From: Oceanicaulis alexandrii DSM 11625
GTDB taxonomy: Bacteria; Pseudomonadota; Alphaproteobacteria; Caulobacterales; Maricaulaceae
Length of the DNA stretch: 64,000 nucleotides
Assembly (NCBI RefSeq): GCF_000420265.1
Contig: NZ_ATUP01000002.1
Span: forward strand, 305,030 to 369,029
Reading direction: 5' to 3'
Every line of letters starts with the position of its first letter. The first letter of the stretch is position 1. This document shows, one piece after another, positions 26,956 to 36,026 of this stretch. Below the pieces are notes generated by a model. The model was not told the origin of the DNA and ran no database searches. It was given only the letters and a program-made list of their open reading frames with translations. The position numbers and the translations under genes are program-made.

Positions 26956-28098
26956 TTAATTTCCGACGCGGTCCAGAGCAAGGCTGAGATCATCGATCAG
27001 GTCGTCCGCCGCTTCGATCCCACAAGACAGTCGCACCAGATTATCCGGCGTCGGGCTGCTGGGGCCTTCAATGGGCTTTCTGTGCTCGATCAGGCTTTCC
27101 ACACCGCCAATGGAGGTGGCTTGCAAGAACACCTTGGTTGACGCGCAGAGTTTGCGCGCCGCTTCCGGGCCGCCCTTGAGCCGGATAGACAGCAGGCCGC
27201 CGAATCCGTTCGTCATCTGACGGGCCGCGACGGCATGACCGGTATGATCTTCCAGTCCCGGGTAGAGCACATGGCTGACCGCGTCATGGGCGTTCATAGC
27301 CTCGGCGACTTTGAGGGCGTTCGCGCTCTGACGTTCAAAGCGAACGAAGAGCGTGCGCAGGCCGCGCATCATCAACCAGCTGTCGAACGCGCTTGGAACC
27401 GCGCCTGTCAGGCTGTGACCCGCGCAGAGCTTCTCCCAGCGTTCGTCCTGGGACTTCGTCACCACGGCGCCCATCAGAACATCAGAATGACCGTTGAGAT
27501 ATTTGGTCGCCGAATGCATGACGAGGTCTGCGCCCAGATCAATCGCGCGCGTGGTGCAGGGCGGAGAGCAAGTGCCGTCCACCGCCAGAATCGCGCCGGC
27601 ACCGTGGGCGATTTCGGCTGCATGCGCCACATCAACGACCGCCCAGCTGGGATTGGCGGGCGTCTCGATCCAGACCAGCTCCGTCTTCCCTGATTGCACG
27701 GCCTTTTTCAAACCTGCTTTGTCATGGGGTTCAAAGAAGGTGAGGGAGATCAGCCCTTTGGCGGCGAGATGATGGAGCAGTTTCTTCGCGCCATAATACA
27801 TCTCGGTTTGGGCGACCACGTGTGCGCCAATCTGCAGCGTATCCAGAATCGCTGCGATGGCGGCGAGGCCGGAGCTGAACAGCCGCGCATCCGACGCGCC
27901 TTCGAGCGCCGCCAGCACCTTCGCGGCCTGCACTTCGGTTGGTCCTTTGGGGCGACGATAATCCATGTCGCCGACGAGCGCGTTTTTCTCGTCGCGCATG
28001 AAAGTCGTGGCGGGATGGATGGGCGGGATGACCGCACCAGTTTCGAGGTCCGTCTGGTGCAGGGCCTGGGCGGCGAGGGTTTCGAGGCGTTTAGTCAT
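26956..28098 (-). CDS. Cys/Met metabolism PLP-dependent enzyme (cystathionine gamma-synthase/beta-lyase type)
   Basis: 380 residues from ATG 28098 ([11 protein letters not shown]), which overlaps the hemB stop by 8 bases. PLP lysine is in LVMHSATKYLNGHSDVLMG at about 200-218; the substrate zone near the N-terminus has IHPATTFMRDE, and the C-terminal IGGVESLIEHRKP is typical. The family splits pyridoxal-linked sulfur amino acids in trans-sulfuration; MetB, MetC and MGL-type roles cannot be separated by eye. It follows hemB in one transcription unit. Confidence 0.88.
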   Translation of the reverse strand: MTKRLETLAAQALHQTDLETGAVIPPIHPATTFMRDEKNALVGDMDYRRPKGPTEVQAAKVLAALEGASDARLFSSGLAAIAAILDTLQIGAHVVAQTEMYYGAKKLLHHLAAKGLISLTFFEPHDKAGLKKAVQSGKTELVWIETPANPSWAVVDVAHAAEIAHGAGAILAVDGTCSPPCTTRAIDLGADLVMHSATKYLNGHSDVLMGAVVTKSQDERWEKLCAGHSLTGAVPSAFDSWLMMRGLRTLFVRFERQSANALKVAEAMNAHDAVSHVLYPGLEDHTGHAVAARQMTNGFGGLLSIRLKGGPEAARKLCASTKVFLQATSIGGVESLIEHRKPIEGPSSPTPDNLVRLSCGIEAADDLIDDLSLALDRVGN

Positions 28099-29077
28099 TG
28101 AGCAGTTCCGCCGCCTTGGGAGCAAAATAGGTGAGAATGCCGTCAGCGCCGGCGCGTTTGAACGCCAGCAGGCTTTCCATCATGGCGCGTTCGCCATCAA
28201 TCCAGCCGTTCTGCGCGGCGGCCTGGATCATCGCGTATTCGCCCGACACCTGAAACGCATAAGTGGGCATTTCAAACGTCGCTTTCAGGCGAGCGACAAT
28301 GTCGAGATAGGGCAGGCCGGGTTTGACCATGATCATGTCCGCGCCCTCGTCGATGTCGAGCGCGACTTCGCGGATCGCCTCATCTGTGTTGGCGGGATCC
28401 ATCTGATAGGTCTTCTTGTCGCCCTGCAGCGCCTTGGCGCTGCCGATCGCGTCGCGATAGGGGCCGTAGAACGCCGAGGCGTATTTCGCCGCGTAGGACA
28501 TGATCAGCGTGTCCTGAAAGCCTTCGGAATCGAGCGCGTCGCGGATCGCGCCGATTCGCCCGTCCATCATGTCGGACGGCGCGACCACATCGCAGCCTGA
28601 CGCGGCCTGCATCAGCGCCTGGCTGCACAGGCGCTCTACGGTTGCGTCATTGAGGATGACGCCGTCCTCCATCAGCCCGTCATGGCCGTGATCGGTGAAC
28701 GGGTCGAGGGCGACATCACAAATGATTCCCACCTCTGGCGCGGCGTCTTTCATCGCCTTGATCGCTTGCGCCACAAGACCGTCAGGATTGTCCGCCTCGC
28801 GCCCGTTCTCGTCTTTGAGCGACGGGTCCAGATGCGGGAAGACAGCGATGGCGGGAATGCCCAGATCGCGGGCCCGCCGGGCGGCGTCGGCAGCGGCCTT
28901 GACGCTGAGACGCTCCACGCCCGGCATGGAGGCGACGGGCTCTGTGGGATTGGCTGTGTCGGAGACGACCAGGGTCCAGATCAGGTCGTTGGGCGTCAAT
29001 GTGTTCTCGCGCATCAGGCGGCGCGACCAGTCATTGGCGCGCATTCGGCGCATACGGGTGGTGGGAAAAGCGGCCAT
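28091..29077 (-). CDS. hemB: Delta-aminolevulinic acid dehydratase (porphobilinogen synthase)
   Basis: 328 residues. Joins two ALA molecules into porphobilinogen, the second heme step. The metal-binding loop reads [15 protein letters not shown], with Asp instead of the zinc-binding cysteines, the Mg-type enzyme seen in many alphaproteobacteria. Schiff-base lysines lie in [13 protein letters not shown] and [10 protein letters not shown]. It is divergent from the valine operon across 90 bases and shares the window with hemA at 32.6 kb. Confidence 0.96.
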   Translation of the reverse strand: MAAFPTTRMRRMRANDWSRRLMRENTLTPNDLIWTLVVSDTANPTEPVASMPGVERLSVKAAADAARRARDLGIPAIAVFPHLDPSLKDENGREADNPDGLVAQAIKAMKDAAPEVGIICDVALDPFTDHGHDGLMEDGVILNDATVERLCSQALMQAASGCDVVAPSDMMDGRIGAIRDALDSEGFQDTLIMSYAAKYASAFYGPYRDAIGSAKALQGDKKTYQMDPANTDEAIREVALDIDEGADMIMVKPGLPYLDIVARLKATFEMPTYAFQVSGEYAMIQAAAQNGWIDGERAMMESLLAFKRAGADGILTYFAPKAAELLND

Positions 29078-29124
29078 CTTGGTCTATCTCGCTTGCAGCA
29101 AATCAGAACACATCGCGTTTCATG

Positions 29125-29149
29125 CGGTCGGAACCGGTCCAACCCGGTC
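29125..29149 (+). promoter_or_regulatory. Three CGGTC direct repeats at 10-bp steps before the valine operon
   Basis: CGGTC occurs at 29125, 29135 and 29145, exactly one helical turn apart, in the 90-base gap between hemB and the isobutyryl-CoA dehydrogenase gene, just before the strong ribosome site AGGAGG at 29155-29160. Phased direct repeats are a usual form of binding site. No regulator gene is adjacent, so the cognate protein is unknown. Confidence 0.35.
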
Positions 29150-29167
29150 TGTTTAGGAGGTTTCCCC

Positions 29168-30304
29168 GTGCATTTCGAGCTGACAGAAGAGCAAGCGCTG
29201 ATACAAGACGCCGCACGCAAATTTGCGGACGACCGTCTCAAGCCCCATGCGGCGGAGTGGGACGAGACCAAACACTTCCCCGTCGACGTGCTGAAGGAAA
29301 GCGCGGCGATGGGTTTTGCGGGCATCTACACCCGCGATGATGTGGGCGGATCGGGCATGAGCCGGGTCGACGCAGCGCTGATCTTTGAACAGCTCTCGCG
29401 CGGTTGCGTGTCCACAGCGGCCTTCATCTCCATCCACAACATGGTCAGCTGGATGATCGACAGCTGGGGCAGCGAAGAGCAGCGCCAGCGCTGGCTGCCG
29501 GACCTGACCGCGATGAACACGATCGCATCTTACTGCCTGACCGAACCGGGCGCGGGGTCGGACGCCGCCAATCTGCGCACCAAGGCTGTGCGCGATGGCG
29601 ACCATTACGTCCTGAACGGTTCGAAAGCCTTCATTTCCGGCGCGGGAACCAGCGATCTTTACGCCGTGATGTGCCGCACCGGCGAAGACGGCCCCAAGGG
29701 CATCTCAACCATCATTGTCGAGAAAGACACGCCCGGCCTCAGCTTTGGCGCAAACGAGCGCAAGATGGGCTGGAATTCCCAGCCCACCCGCGTCGTCACC
29801 TTTGAAGACTGCCGCGTGCCGGTTGAAAACCGCATAGGCGAAGAAGGCCAGGGCTTCGGCTTTGCGATGCAAGGGCTGAATGGCGGCCGCATCAATATCG
29901 GCGCCTGTTCGCTGGGCGGCGCTGCGGAAGCGGTGGATCTCGCCATCGACTACGCCAAGGAACGCAGCCAGTTCGGCCGTCATATCGCGGACTTTCAGGC
30001 CACCCAGTTCAAGCTGGCGGACATGGTCACCGAGCTCGACGCCTCTCGCATGATGCTGTTGCGCGCAGCGGACGCTGTGGATCGCAAGGATCCCCAAGCG
30101 GCGAAATACTGCGCCATGGCCAAGCGGTTCTCGACCGATATGGGGTTCAAGATCGCCAATGACGCATTGCAGATCCATGGCGGCTACGGGTATCTGAAGG
30201 ATTATCCGCTGGAGCGCATCGTGCGTGACTTGCGGGTTCACCAGATCCTTGAAGGCACCAATGAAATCATGCGTGTGATCATCGCCAAGGACGTGCTGCG
30301 CTAG
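29168..30304 (+). CDS. Isobutyryl-CoA dehydrogenase (acyl-CoA dehydrogenase)
   Basis: 378 residues. Starts at GTG 29168, 7 bases after AGGAGG; the frame is open far upstream but that part is antisense to hemB. The FAD/acyl-CoA dehydrogenase fold shows [15 protein letters not shown] (about 121-135), [19 protein letters not shown] and the catalytic Glu in [12 protein letters not shown] near the C-terminus. Specificity for isobutyryl-CoA is inferred from the next two genes, which carry out later valine-degradation steps. Confidence 0.92.
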   Translation: MHFELTEEQALIQDAARKFADDRLKPHAAEWDETKHFPVDVLKESAAMGFAGIYTRDDVGGSGMSRVDAALIFEQLSRGCVSTAAFISIHNMVSWMIDSWGSEEQRQRWLPDLTAMNTIASYCLTEPGAGSDAANLRTKAVRDGDHYVLNGSKAFISGAGTSDLYAVMCRTGEDGPKGISTIIVEKDTPGLSFGANERKMGWNSQPTRVVTFEDCRVPVENRIGEEGQGFGFAMQGLNGGRINIGACSLGGAAEAVDLAIDYAKERSQFGRHIADFQATQFKLADMVTELDASRMMLLRAADAVDRKDPQAAKYCAMAKRFSTDMGFKIANDALQIHGGYGYLKDYPLERIVRDLRVHQILEGTNEIMRVIIAKDVLR

Positions 30305-30404
30305 GTCGCGTTATCGTCAGGCTCGATTGCGCCTACAAAGAGTATCAATTGGCCCTGCCATTTCAGCAGGACTATGAGCACAGTTCCGTCCGGAGAAGCC
30401 TCTC

Positions 30405-31454
30405 ATGACTGAAGACGTCATCACTCGCAAAGCTGGCTCGGTGGGTCGCATTACACTGAACCGCCCCAAGGCGCTCAATGCGCTCAATCAGGACATGGTC
30501 ACCGCCATGGTCGAAGCCCTGCAGGCTTGGCGCAATGATGACAGCGTGAAGGCCGTGGTCGTGGACGGCGCAGGCGAGAAAGGCTTCTGTGCAGGCGGCG
30601 ACATTCGCATGCTGGCGGAAAGCGGCCAGGCGGGCGATGACCGCGCCTGGACCTTCTGGCGTGACGAATATCAGCTCAACACCCTGATCGCGGAATACCC
30701 CAAGCCTTACGTGGCGCTGATCGACGGCATCACCATGGGCGGCGGCGTCGGCGTCTCCATTCATGGCGAGTTCCGCGTCGCGGGCGACCGGACGATGTTC
30801 GCCATGCCGGAGACCGGGATCGGCTTTCACCCCGATGTGGGCGGAGCTTATTTCCTGCCCCGCCTCATGGGGGAGCTGGGGGTCTGGATGGGCCTGACCG
30901 GCGCCCGCCTGAAAACGGCGGACTGCATCGCCGCCGGCGTCGCCACCCATTATGTGCCGACTGACTCCCATCCCGCCCTTATCGAAGCGCTGGAAACCGA
31001 AACGCTGGATGACGACGGCGAAAAGGTCGACGCCATCCTTGAAAAGTTCGCCGGTGATCCGGGCCAGTCCGATCTGGGCATGGTCCAGCCGCTGATCGAT
31101 GCAGCGTTTGAAGGCGATGATGTGGAGGCGATCATCAACCGGCTTGAAGCTGCCGATGACGCCTGGTCGAAGGCTGTGTTGAAAATCCTCTCGTCCAAGT
31201 CGCCGACCGCGGTGAAGGTGACGCTGGCGGCGCTGCGCAAGGGCGCGGAGCTGTCACTGCGCGACGTCATGGTCCAGGACCTTCGGGTTTCGAGCCGCCT
31301 TCTCAAAGACGGCTCGGATTTTTACGAAGGCGTTCGCGCGGTCATTATCGACAAGGACAATGCGCCGAACTGGTCGGCGTCGATCTCTGATGCAGATGTC
31401 GCGGCATATTTCGAGCCCCTTGCGGCGGACATGGAAATGACGTTCCTCGATTAG
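30405..31454 (+). CDS. 3-hydroxyisobutyryl-CoA hydrolase (crotonase family)
   Basis: 349 residues. Releases 3-hydroxyisobutyrate from its CoA ester. The oxyanion-hole segments are GFCAGGDIRML (about 65-75) and ITMGGGVGVSIHG (about 109-121), and FAMPETGIGFHPDVGGAYFLPRL holds the Glu and Asp used by this hydrolase subfamily. The length of about 350 residues and its place between the acyl-CoA dehydrogenase and mmsB favour HIBCH over a plain enoyl-CoA hydratase. The 100-base gap before it contains a short inverted repeat (30354-30370) and no gene. Confidence 0.91.
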   Translation: MTEDVITRKAGSVGRITLNRPKALNALNQDMVTAMVEALQAWRNDDSVKAVVVDGAGEKGFCAGGDIRMLAESGQAGDDRAWTFWRDEYQLNTLIAEYPKPYVALIDGITMGGGVGVSIHGEFRVAGDRTMFAMPETGIGFHPDVGGAYFLPRLMGELGVWMGLTGARLKTADCIAAGVATHYVPTDSHPALIEALETETLDDDGEKVDAILEKFAGDPGQSDLGMVQPLIDAAFEGDDVEAIINRLEAADDAWSKAVLKILSSKSPTAVKVTLAALRKGAELSLRDVMVQDLRVSSRLLKDGSDFYEGVRAVIIDKDNAPNWSASISDADVAAYFEPLAADMEMTFLD

Positions 31455-31461
31455 GAACACC

Positions 31462-31487
31462 GGGCAGAGCGGATCAACCGCTCGCCC
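31462..31487 (+). other. Intercistronic hairpin before mmsB
   Basis: GGGC-A-GAGCGG (31462-31472) pairs with CCGCTC-GCCC (31478-31487), ten pairs with one bulged A and a 5-base loop. It sits 8 bases after the hydrolase stop and before the mmsB ribosome site. Without a T-run it is more likely a processing or stability element than a terminator. Confidence 0.4.
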
Positions 31488-31510
31488 TAGTGAAGACAAG
31501 GGAGGACCGC

Positions 31511-32404
31511 ATGGCGGTTGTTGCATTTATCGGCCTTGGCAATATGGGCTCAGGCATGGCGGCCAACCTCGTGAAGGCTGGCCATGACGTGCGCGCATTT
31601 GATCTGAACGCTGACGCTGTGGCAGCGTTGGTCGACAAGGGCGCGACTGCGGCCTCCGATCTCACCCATGCTGTCACCGGCGCTGACGCCGTGGTGACCA
31701 TGCTGCCGGCCGGCCCGCATGTGCGCGGCGTCTATATGGATGAAGGCGGGGTGCTCTCATTGGCGCGCAAGGATGCGGTGCTGATTGATTGCTCCACCAT
31801 TGACGTGGACAGCGCACGCGCTGTCGCAGAAAAGGCCGCAGAGGCGGGCTTCGCGTTTGTAGACGCGCCTGTGTCTGGCGGTGTGGCGGCGGCCGAGGGT
31901 GGCACGCTGACTTTCATGGTCGGCGGTCCTGAAGGCGCTTTCACAAAGGCCGAACCGATCCTGTCGAATATGGGCAAGGCGGTGATTCGCGCCGGCGAAG
32001 CCGGCGCAGGGCAGGCGGCGAAGATCTGCAACAATATGCTGCTTGGCATTCATATGATCGGCACATGCGAAGCCATGAACCTGGCGATCAAGCTGGGTCT
32101 TGATCCGCAGAACTTCTTTGACATCGCCTCCAAGGCGTCAGGCCAGAACTGGTCACTGACCAGCTACTGCCCGGTGCCGGGACCGGTCCCGACCGCGCCC
32201 TCGAACCGTGATTACAAGCCCGGCTTCGCTGCGCCGATGATGCTTAAAGATTTAAACCTTGCCATGCAGACATCGAAAACGGCTGGCGTGAACACGCCCA
32301 TGGGCGAAAAAGCGCAGACCATTTATGACGCTTTTGTCGAGCAGGGCGGTGAGGAGATGGACTTCTCAGGCGTGATCAAATGGCTCGCTGGAGAGATGAA
32401 GTAA
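31511..32404 (+). CDS. mmsB: 3-hydroxyisobutyrate dehydrogenase
   Basis: 297 residues. Oxidises 3-hydroxyisobutyrate to methylmalonate semialdehyde with NAD+. Rossmann motif FIGLGNMGSGMAANL, substrate loop DAPVSGGVAAAEGGTLTFMV at about 118-137, and catalytic Lys in GAGQAAKICNNMLL. I chose ATG 31511, preceded by GGGAGGA (31500-31506), over 31490. With the two genes before it the operon covers isobutyryl-CoA to methylmalonate semialdehyde; the final dehydrogenase mmsA is not in the window. Confidence 0.95.
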   Translation: MAVVAFIGLGNMGSGMAANLVKAGHDVRAFDLNADAVAALVDKGATAASDLTHAVTGADAVVTMLPAGPHVRGVYMDEGGVLSLARKDAVLIDCSTIDVDSARAVAEKAAEAGFAFVDAPVSGGVAAAEGGTLTFMVGGPEGAFTKAEPILSNMGKAVIRAGEAGAGQAAKICNNMLLGIHMIGTCEAMNLAIKLGLDPQNFFDIASKASGQNWSLTSYCPVPGPVPTAPSNRDYKPGFAAPMMLKDLNLAMQTSKTAGVNTPMGEKAQTIYDAFVEQGGEEMDFSGVIKWLAGEMK

Positions 32405-32487
32405 AAGCACACTTGAGTTTGCGAGGCGCTAGCAGTTAAACCGCGACCTTTGGTCCCTGACCGGTGATAAGACAAGCTCAGAATCCT

Positions 32488-32508
32488 ATGTCATTGTGCT
32501 GATGACAT
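32488..32508. promoter_or_regulatory. 21-bp inverted repeat upstream of hemA
   Basis: ATGTCAT-N7-ATGACAT is a perfect 7-bp inverted repeat 50 bases before the hemA ATG, in the 153-base gap after mmsB. It does not fit the FNR/FixK box TTGAT-N4-ATCAA. A second, leader-type hairpin, CTCGC-N8-GCGAG, lies at 32530-32547. The first looks like a dimer-binding operator, the second like an RNA structure near the ribosome site; both assignments are inference. Confidence 0.45.
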
Positions 32509-32557
32509 GCTGACCTTTAGGGAGAGCCGCTCGCGCTGAAATGCGAGTGCAAGAACA

Positions 32558-33772
32558 ATGGATTACCGCAGCGCTTTCAAAGCCTCCGTCGCTCGCGTCC
32601 GTGCCGAGGGCCGTTATCGTGTGTTCGCCAATCTGCGTCGCGTAAAGGGGCAGTTCCCTCGGGCCCGCCTGCGCACCGATGAAGGCGACACGCGGGATGT
32701 GGTGGTTTGGTGCTCCAATGACTATCTGGGCATGGGGCAAAGCCCGTGCGTCACCGGCGCGATGAAACAAGCGATCGAAGATGTGGGCGCTGGCGCAGGC
32801 GGTACGCGCAATATCTCCGGCACGACTCACTATCATGTGGAGCTCGAAGCCAGCCTCGCTGATCTGCATGACAAGGAAAGCGCGCTGCTGTTTACCTCGG
32901 GCTATATCGCCAACCAGGCGACGCTCGCCACCCTGGGCAAGATACTGCCCGGCCTGATCATCTTCTCTGACGAGCTCAACCACGCCTCAATGATCGAGGG
33001 CGTGAAGGGCGCGAAATGCGAGAAGCATGTCTGGCGGCACAATGACGTTGCGCATCTGGAAGAGCTTCTGAAAGCCGCGCCGAAAGACGCACCCAAGCTG
33101 ATCGCGCTTGAATCCGTCTACTCTATGGACGGCGATATTGGTCCGCTCGAAGCCGTTTGCGATCTGGCGGACAAGTACAACGCTCTGACTTATCTTGATG
33201 AAGTGCACGCGGTCGGTCTTTACGGCCTGCGCGGCGCCGGCATCGCCGAGCGTGACGGATTGCTGGACCGGTTCGACATTATTGAAGGCACTCTGGGCAA
33301 GGCGTTCGGCGTCATGGGCGGCTATATCGCTGCGGATGAAGTGATCGTTGACGCCATCCGATCCTGGGCGCCGGGTTTCATCTTCACCACCTCATTGGCG
33401 CCCGCTCTTGCGGCGGGCGCTCGCGCCAGCGTCGAATATCTCAAGAGTGCTTATCATCTGCGCGAGCAACATCAGGAACGCGCCGCCACCTTGAAAGCGC
33501 GCTTTCATGAGGCAGGCATTCCGGTGCTCGACTCCGTCACCCATATCGTGCCCGTCCATGTGGGAGATCCGGTGCTCTGCAAGCGGATGACCGATGAGCT
33601 GCTAGACGTTCACGGCATCTATGTTCAGCCGATCAACTATCCCACAGTGCCCAAAGGCACCGAGCGGATGCGTTTGACCCCAACCCCCATGCATGACGAC
33701 GTCATGATGGACGAGCTGCTGGATGCGGTGAAAACCGTCTACGCCAAGCATGTCGGCCTCAAGGTCGCATAA
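32558..33772 (+). CDS. hemA: 5-aminolevulinate synthase
   Basis: 404 residues. Condenses glycine and succinyl-CoA to ALA, the alphaproteobacterial first step of heme synthesis. It starts [23 protein letters not shown] as usual for the family; [26 protein letters not shown] and the PLP lysine in [14 protein letters not shown] (about 245-258) are intact. It is alone upstream of a small conserved gene that overlaps by one base. hemB is 3.5 kb away on the other strand. Confidence 0.97.
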   Translation: MDYRSAFKASVARVRAEGRYRVFANLRRVKGQFPRARLRTDEGDTRDVVVWCSNDYLGMGQSPCVTGAMKQAIEDVGAGAGGTRNISGTTHYHVELEASLADLHDKESALLFTSGYIANQATLATLGKILPGLIIFSDELNHASMIEGVKGAKCEKHVWRHNDVAHLEELLKAAPKDAPKLIALESVYSMDGDIGPLEAVCDLADKYNALTYLDEVHAVGLYGLRGAGIAERDGLLDRFDIIEGTLGKAFGVMGGYIAADEVIVDAIRSWAPGFIFTTSLAPALAAGARASVEYLKSAYHLREQHQERAATLKARFHEAGIPVLDSVTHIVPVHVGDPVLCKRMTDELLDVHGIYVQPINYPTVPKGTERMRLTPTPMHDDVMMDELLDAVKTVYAKHVGLKVA

Positions 33773-34017
33773 TGTCTGGCGATCCCGGTCAGGATCGTGA
33801 GTTTATCTTTGAGTTTGTTTCCGTGGGCGATTCTGTCCGGGTGGCGGCGGTTGATGTCGAAACCGGCATAGAAGTGGTCGTCTTCGGCCCCATCAAAACC
33901 CGTCAGGATGATTTGCAGCGTCTCGCCGCGCGCAAGCTGATGCGCCGTCTGACGCAAGAGGGCGTGACGCCAGAATCAAAAACGCCCCGACCAGGCGGTC
34001 GGGGCGTGATTGTATAG
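33772..34017 (+). CDS. Small conserved protein after hemA (probably DUF6898)
   Basis: 81 residues, overlapping the hemA stop by one base (TAATG). The core EFIFEFVSVGDSVRVAAVD and a helical RQDDLQRLAARKLMRRL resemble a small protein often placed beside hemA in alphaproteobacteria; the family name is from memory and not certain. Function is unknown. Its last eight or so codons run through a strong terminator hairpin, giving the tail PRPGGRGVIV, so that tail is probably dictated by RNA structure. Confidence 0.65.
   Translation: MSGDPGQDREFIFEFVSVGDSVRVAAVDVETGIEVVVFGPIKTRQDDLQRLAARKLMRRLTQEGVTPESKTPRPGGRGVIV
33982..34007 (+). terminator. Terminator hairpin inside the 3' end of the small gene after hemA
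   Basis: ACGCCCCGACC (33982-33992) and GGTCGGGGCGT (33997-34007) form a perfect 11-bp stem with the 4-base loop AGGC. GATTGTAT follows, a weak T-rich tract. The hairpin lies within coding sequence, ending 10 bases before the TAG, and would end the hemA transcript. mucR converges from the right. Confidence 0.65.
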
Positions 34018-34037
34018 GCAGGCGTTCGGGCTAGCGC

Positions 34038-34460
34038 TTATTTCTTGCGAGCGCCGCGGCCCAGACCGATTTCTTTGGCGAACTCCGAGCGACGCTTGGA
34101 ATAATTCGGCGCCACCATCGGATAGTCAGCCGGCAGGCCCCATTTGCGGCGATAGTCTTCCGGCGACATGTCGTATTGCGAGCGCAGATAGCGCTTGAGC
34201 ATTTTCAGTTTTTTGCCGTCTTCCAGGCAGACGATGTAATCATCGCTGACCGAACGAGAGACAGGCACAGCCGGTTTCGCTTTGGGCTCAGGCTTGGCCG
34301 GCTCACCCGAAATTTCTTTCATGGTGGCGTAGACCGATTTGATCATATCCGGGACGCTTTCCGCCGGCACAGAGTTGTGCGAGAGAAAAGATGCGATGAT
34401 GTCAGTGGTCATCCGCATCAGTTCTTCATTATCGACGGGCAGCAGTGTCTCTTCAGTCAT
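34038..34460 (-). CDS. mucR: MucR/Ros family transcriptional regulator
   Basis: 140 residues from ATG 34460 (AAGGATC upstream); an ATG at 34481 is the alternative. The N-terminal half mediates oligomer formation. The DNA-binding half reads YIVCLEDGKKLKMLKRYL then SPEDYRRKWGLPADYPMVAPNYSKRRS. In Ros/MucR proteins Cys2His2 binds zinc; here the four positions are Cys, Asp, Tyr, Tyr, so normal zinc binding is unlikely, a trend also known in other MucR-like proteins of alphaproteobacteria. MucR acts as an H-NS-like repressor of AT-rich promoters, and its own upstream gap is AT-rich, so autoregulation is plausible. Confidence 0.92.
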   Translation of the reverse strand: MTEETLLPVDNEELMRMTTDIIASFLSHNSVPAESVPDMIKSVYATMKEISGEPAKPEPKAKPAVPVSRSVSDDYIVCLEDGKKLKMLKRYLRSQYDMSPEDYRRKWGLPADYPMVAPNYSKRRSEFAKEIGLGRGARKK

Positions 34461-34601
34461 ATTCTGATCCTTGCGCAACATTATGGCGTTTGCGTCTGAA
34501 AACGAGATGTCTTGTGTTTAATGATAGTGTATTCGCTCTACAAGTATTGAATTGAAGAATCTGCAGATACCATAGATTTTTTAAGGTTGCTGAATGCACG
34601 T

Positions 34602-34614
34602 AACAAACTTTGTT
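34602..34614. promoter_or_regulatory. Palindrome AACAAACTTTGTT in the mucR-glyA gap
   Basis: A perfect 6-1-6 palindrome in the 252-base, AT-rich gap 34461-34712 between the divergent mucR and glyA. The gap is clearly richer in A and T than its surroundings and has several TpA steps, which MucR-type proteins favour. It could be an operator for glyA or mucR. No glycine riboswitch pattern was seen here. Confidence 0.35.
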
Positions 34615-34649
34615 GATGCAATCGGATGAATTTACGTCTGATCAGCGCC

Positions 34650-34678
34650 TTGTCCACGACCCCATCCAGCCGTATGTA
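34650..34678 (+). promoter_or_regulatory. Candidate glyA promoter (TTGTCC-N17-TATGTA)
   Basis: -35 TTGTCC at 34650-34655 and -10 TATGTA at 34673-34678, 17 bases apart, a fair housekeeping sigma match for alphaproteobacteria. A start near 34685 would leave a leader of about 28 bases before the glyA ATG at 34713. Confidence 0.4.
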
Positions 34679-34712
34679 GCTATCAAGATCCGCTATATGG
34701 AGTGCGAGCGAG

Positions 34713-36017
34713 ATGGCTGACGTTCAATCGACCGCCCAGAACACCTCTTTCTTTGCCCAGTCGCTGGCTGACGCCGATCCTCAGCTCGCCTCGGCGATCA
34801 GCAAGGAAATTCATCGTCAGCAGACGCAGATCGAACTGATCGCGTCCGAGAACATCGTCTCGCGCGCTGTTCTGGAAGCGCAGGGCTCGCCGCTGACCAA
34901 TAAATACGCCGAAGGCTATCCGGGCCGGCGCTATTATGGCGGGTGCGAATTCGTCGACATAGCAGAAGAGCTTGCGATCGAGCGCGCCAAGCAATTGTTC
35001 GGCGCCGCGTACGCCAACGTCCAGCCCAATTCAGGCAGCCAGGCCAACCAGGCGGTGTTCCTGGCGCTTCTGAAGCCGGGCGATAAAATTCTGGGACTGG
35101 ACCTGTCATCGGGGGGGCACCTGACCCACGGCGCTCGCCCGAACCTGTCTGGCAAATGGTTCGAAGCCCACGCCTATGGCGTGCGCGAAGACAATGCGCT
35201 GATCGATTATGACAAGCTGCGCGAGCAGGCCAAAGAGGTCCAGCCTCAGATGATCATCGCGGGCGGGTCCGCGTATCCGCGCGAGATTGATTTTCAGGCG
35301 TTCCGCGACATTGCTGACGAGGTCGGCGCTTATCTGCTTGTGGACATGGCGCACTTTGCGGGTCTTGTCGCTGGCGGAGTTTATCCCAATCCGGTTCCGC
35401 TGGCCGATGTGTGCACCACCACCACGCACAAGACCCTGCGCGGCCCGCGCGGCGGCATGATCATCAGCCGCGATGAAGCTTTGGGCAAAAAGTTCAACTC
35501 CGCCGTCTTCCCGGGCCTTCAGGGCGGACCCTTGATGCATGTGATCGCCGCCAAGGCGGTCGCGTTCGGCGAAGCGCTGCGCCCCGAGTTCAAGGCCTAC
35601 GCCGCATCCGTGATCGAGAACTGCCGCGCCATGTCTGGCGCGCTGGTGGAAGCTGGCTATGACATTGTCTCTGGCGGCACCGACAGCCATCTCGCACTGG
35701 TGGATCTGCGCCCCAAATCCCTGACGGGCGACATTTCCGAAGCCGCGCTCGAACGCGCGCATATGACCTGCAACAAGAACGGCGTGCCGTTTGATCCCGA
35801 GAAGCCGACCGTAACCTCGGGCCTGCGCGTCGGCGCGCCGGCGGGGACTACGCGAGGCTTCGGCGCCGCTGAGTTCCGCCGCGTGGGCGAGATGATGGCG
35901 GAAGTGCTGGATGCGTTGGCGGTCAATCGTGAAGGTGACGCCGAGGTCGAGGCGCGAGTGCGTGATGAAGTGGTCGCGCTGTGCGAACGCTTCCCGATCT
36001 ACCCCGCGCTCGGCTAG
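34713..36017 (+). CDS. glyA: Serine hydroxymethyltransferase
   Basis: 434 residues. Interconverts serine and glycine with tetrahydrofolate, feeding one-carbon units. Motifs [34 protein letters not shown] and the PLP lysine in [16 protein letters not shown] (about 230-245) are intact and length is normal. It heads a run with nrdR and the riboflavin genes, a conserved alphaproteobacterial order; only 9 bases separate it from nrdR. Confidence 0.97.
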   Translation: MADVQSTAQNTSFFAQSLADADPQLASAISKEIHRQQTQIELIASENIVSRAVLEAQGSPLTNKYAEGYPGRRYYGGCEFVDIAEELAIERAKQLFGAAYANVQPNSGSQANQAVFLALLKPGDKILGLDLSSGGHLTHGARPNLSGKWFEAHAYGVREDNALIDYDKLREQAKEVQPQMIIAGGSAYPREIDFQAFRDIADEVGAYLLVDMAHFAGLVAGGVYPNPVPLADVCTTTTHKTLRGPRGGMIISRDEALGKKFNSAVFPGLQGGPLMHVIAAKAVAFGEALRPEFKAYAASVIENCRAMSGALVEAGYDIVSGGTDSHLALVDLRPKSLTGDISEAALERAHMTCNKNGVPFDPEKPTVTSGLRVGAPAGTTRGFGAAEFRRVGEMMAEVLDALAVNREGDAEVEARVRDEVVALCERFPIYPALG

Positions 36018-36026
36018 GATACGCGC

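Noticed and set aside
26956..28098. Calling the PLP enzyme specifically metB or metC
   Set aside because: The PLP lysine region fits the whole family; the residues that separate synthase from lyase could not be judged by eye and the neighbours (hemB, a zinc-ribbon gene) do not help.
28682..29167. An open N-terminal extension of 162 codons before the isobutyryl-CoA dehydrogenase
   Set aside because: It lies antisense to hemB and across the gap; the GTG at 29168 with AGGAGG before it is the clear start.
34461..34712. A possible glycine riboswitch before glyA
   Set aside because: None of the conserved core bases or tandem aptamer layout could be found; the gap is simply AT-rich.
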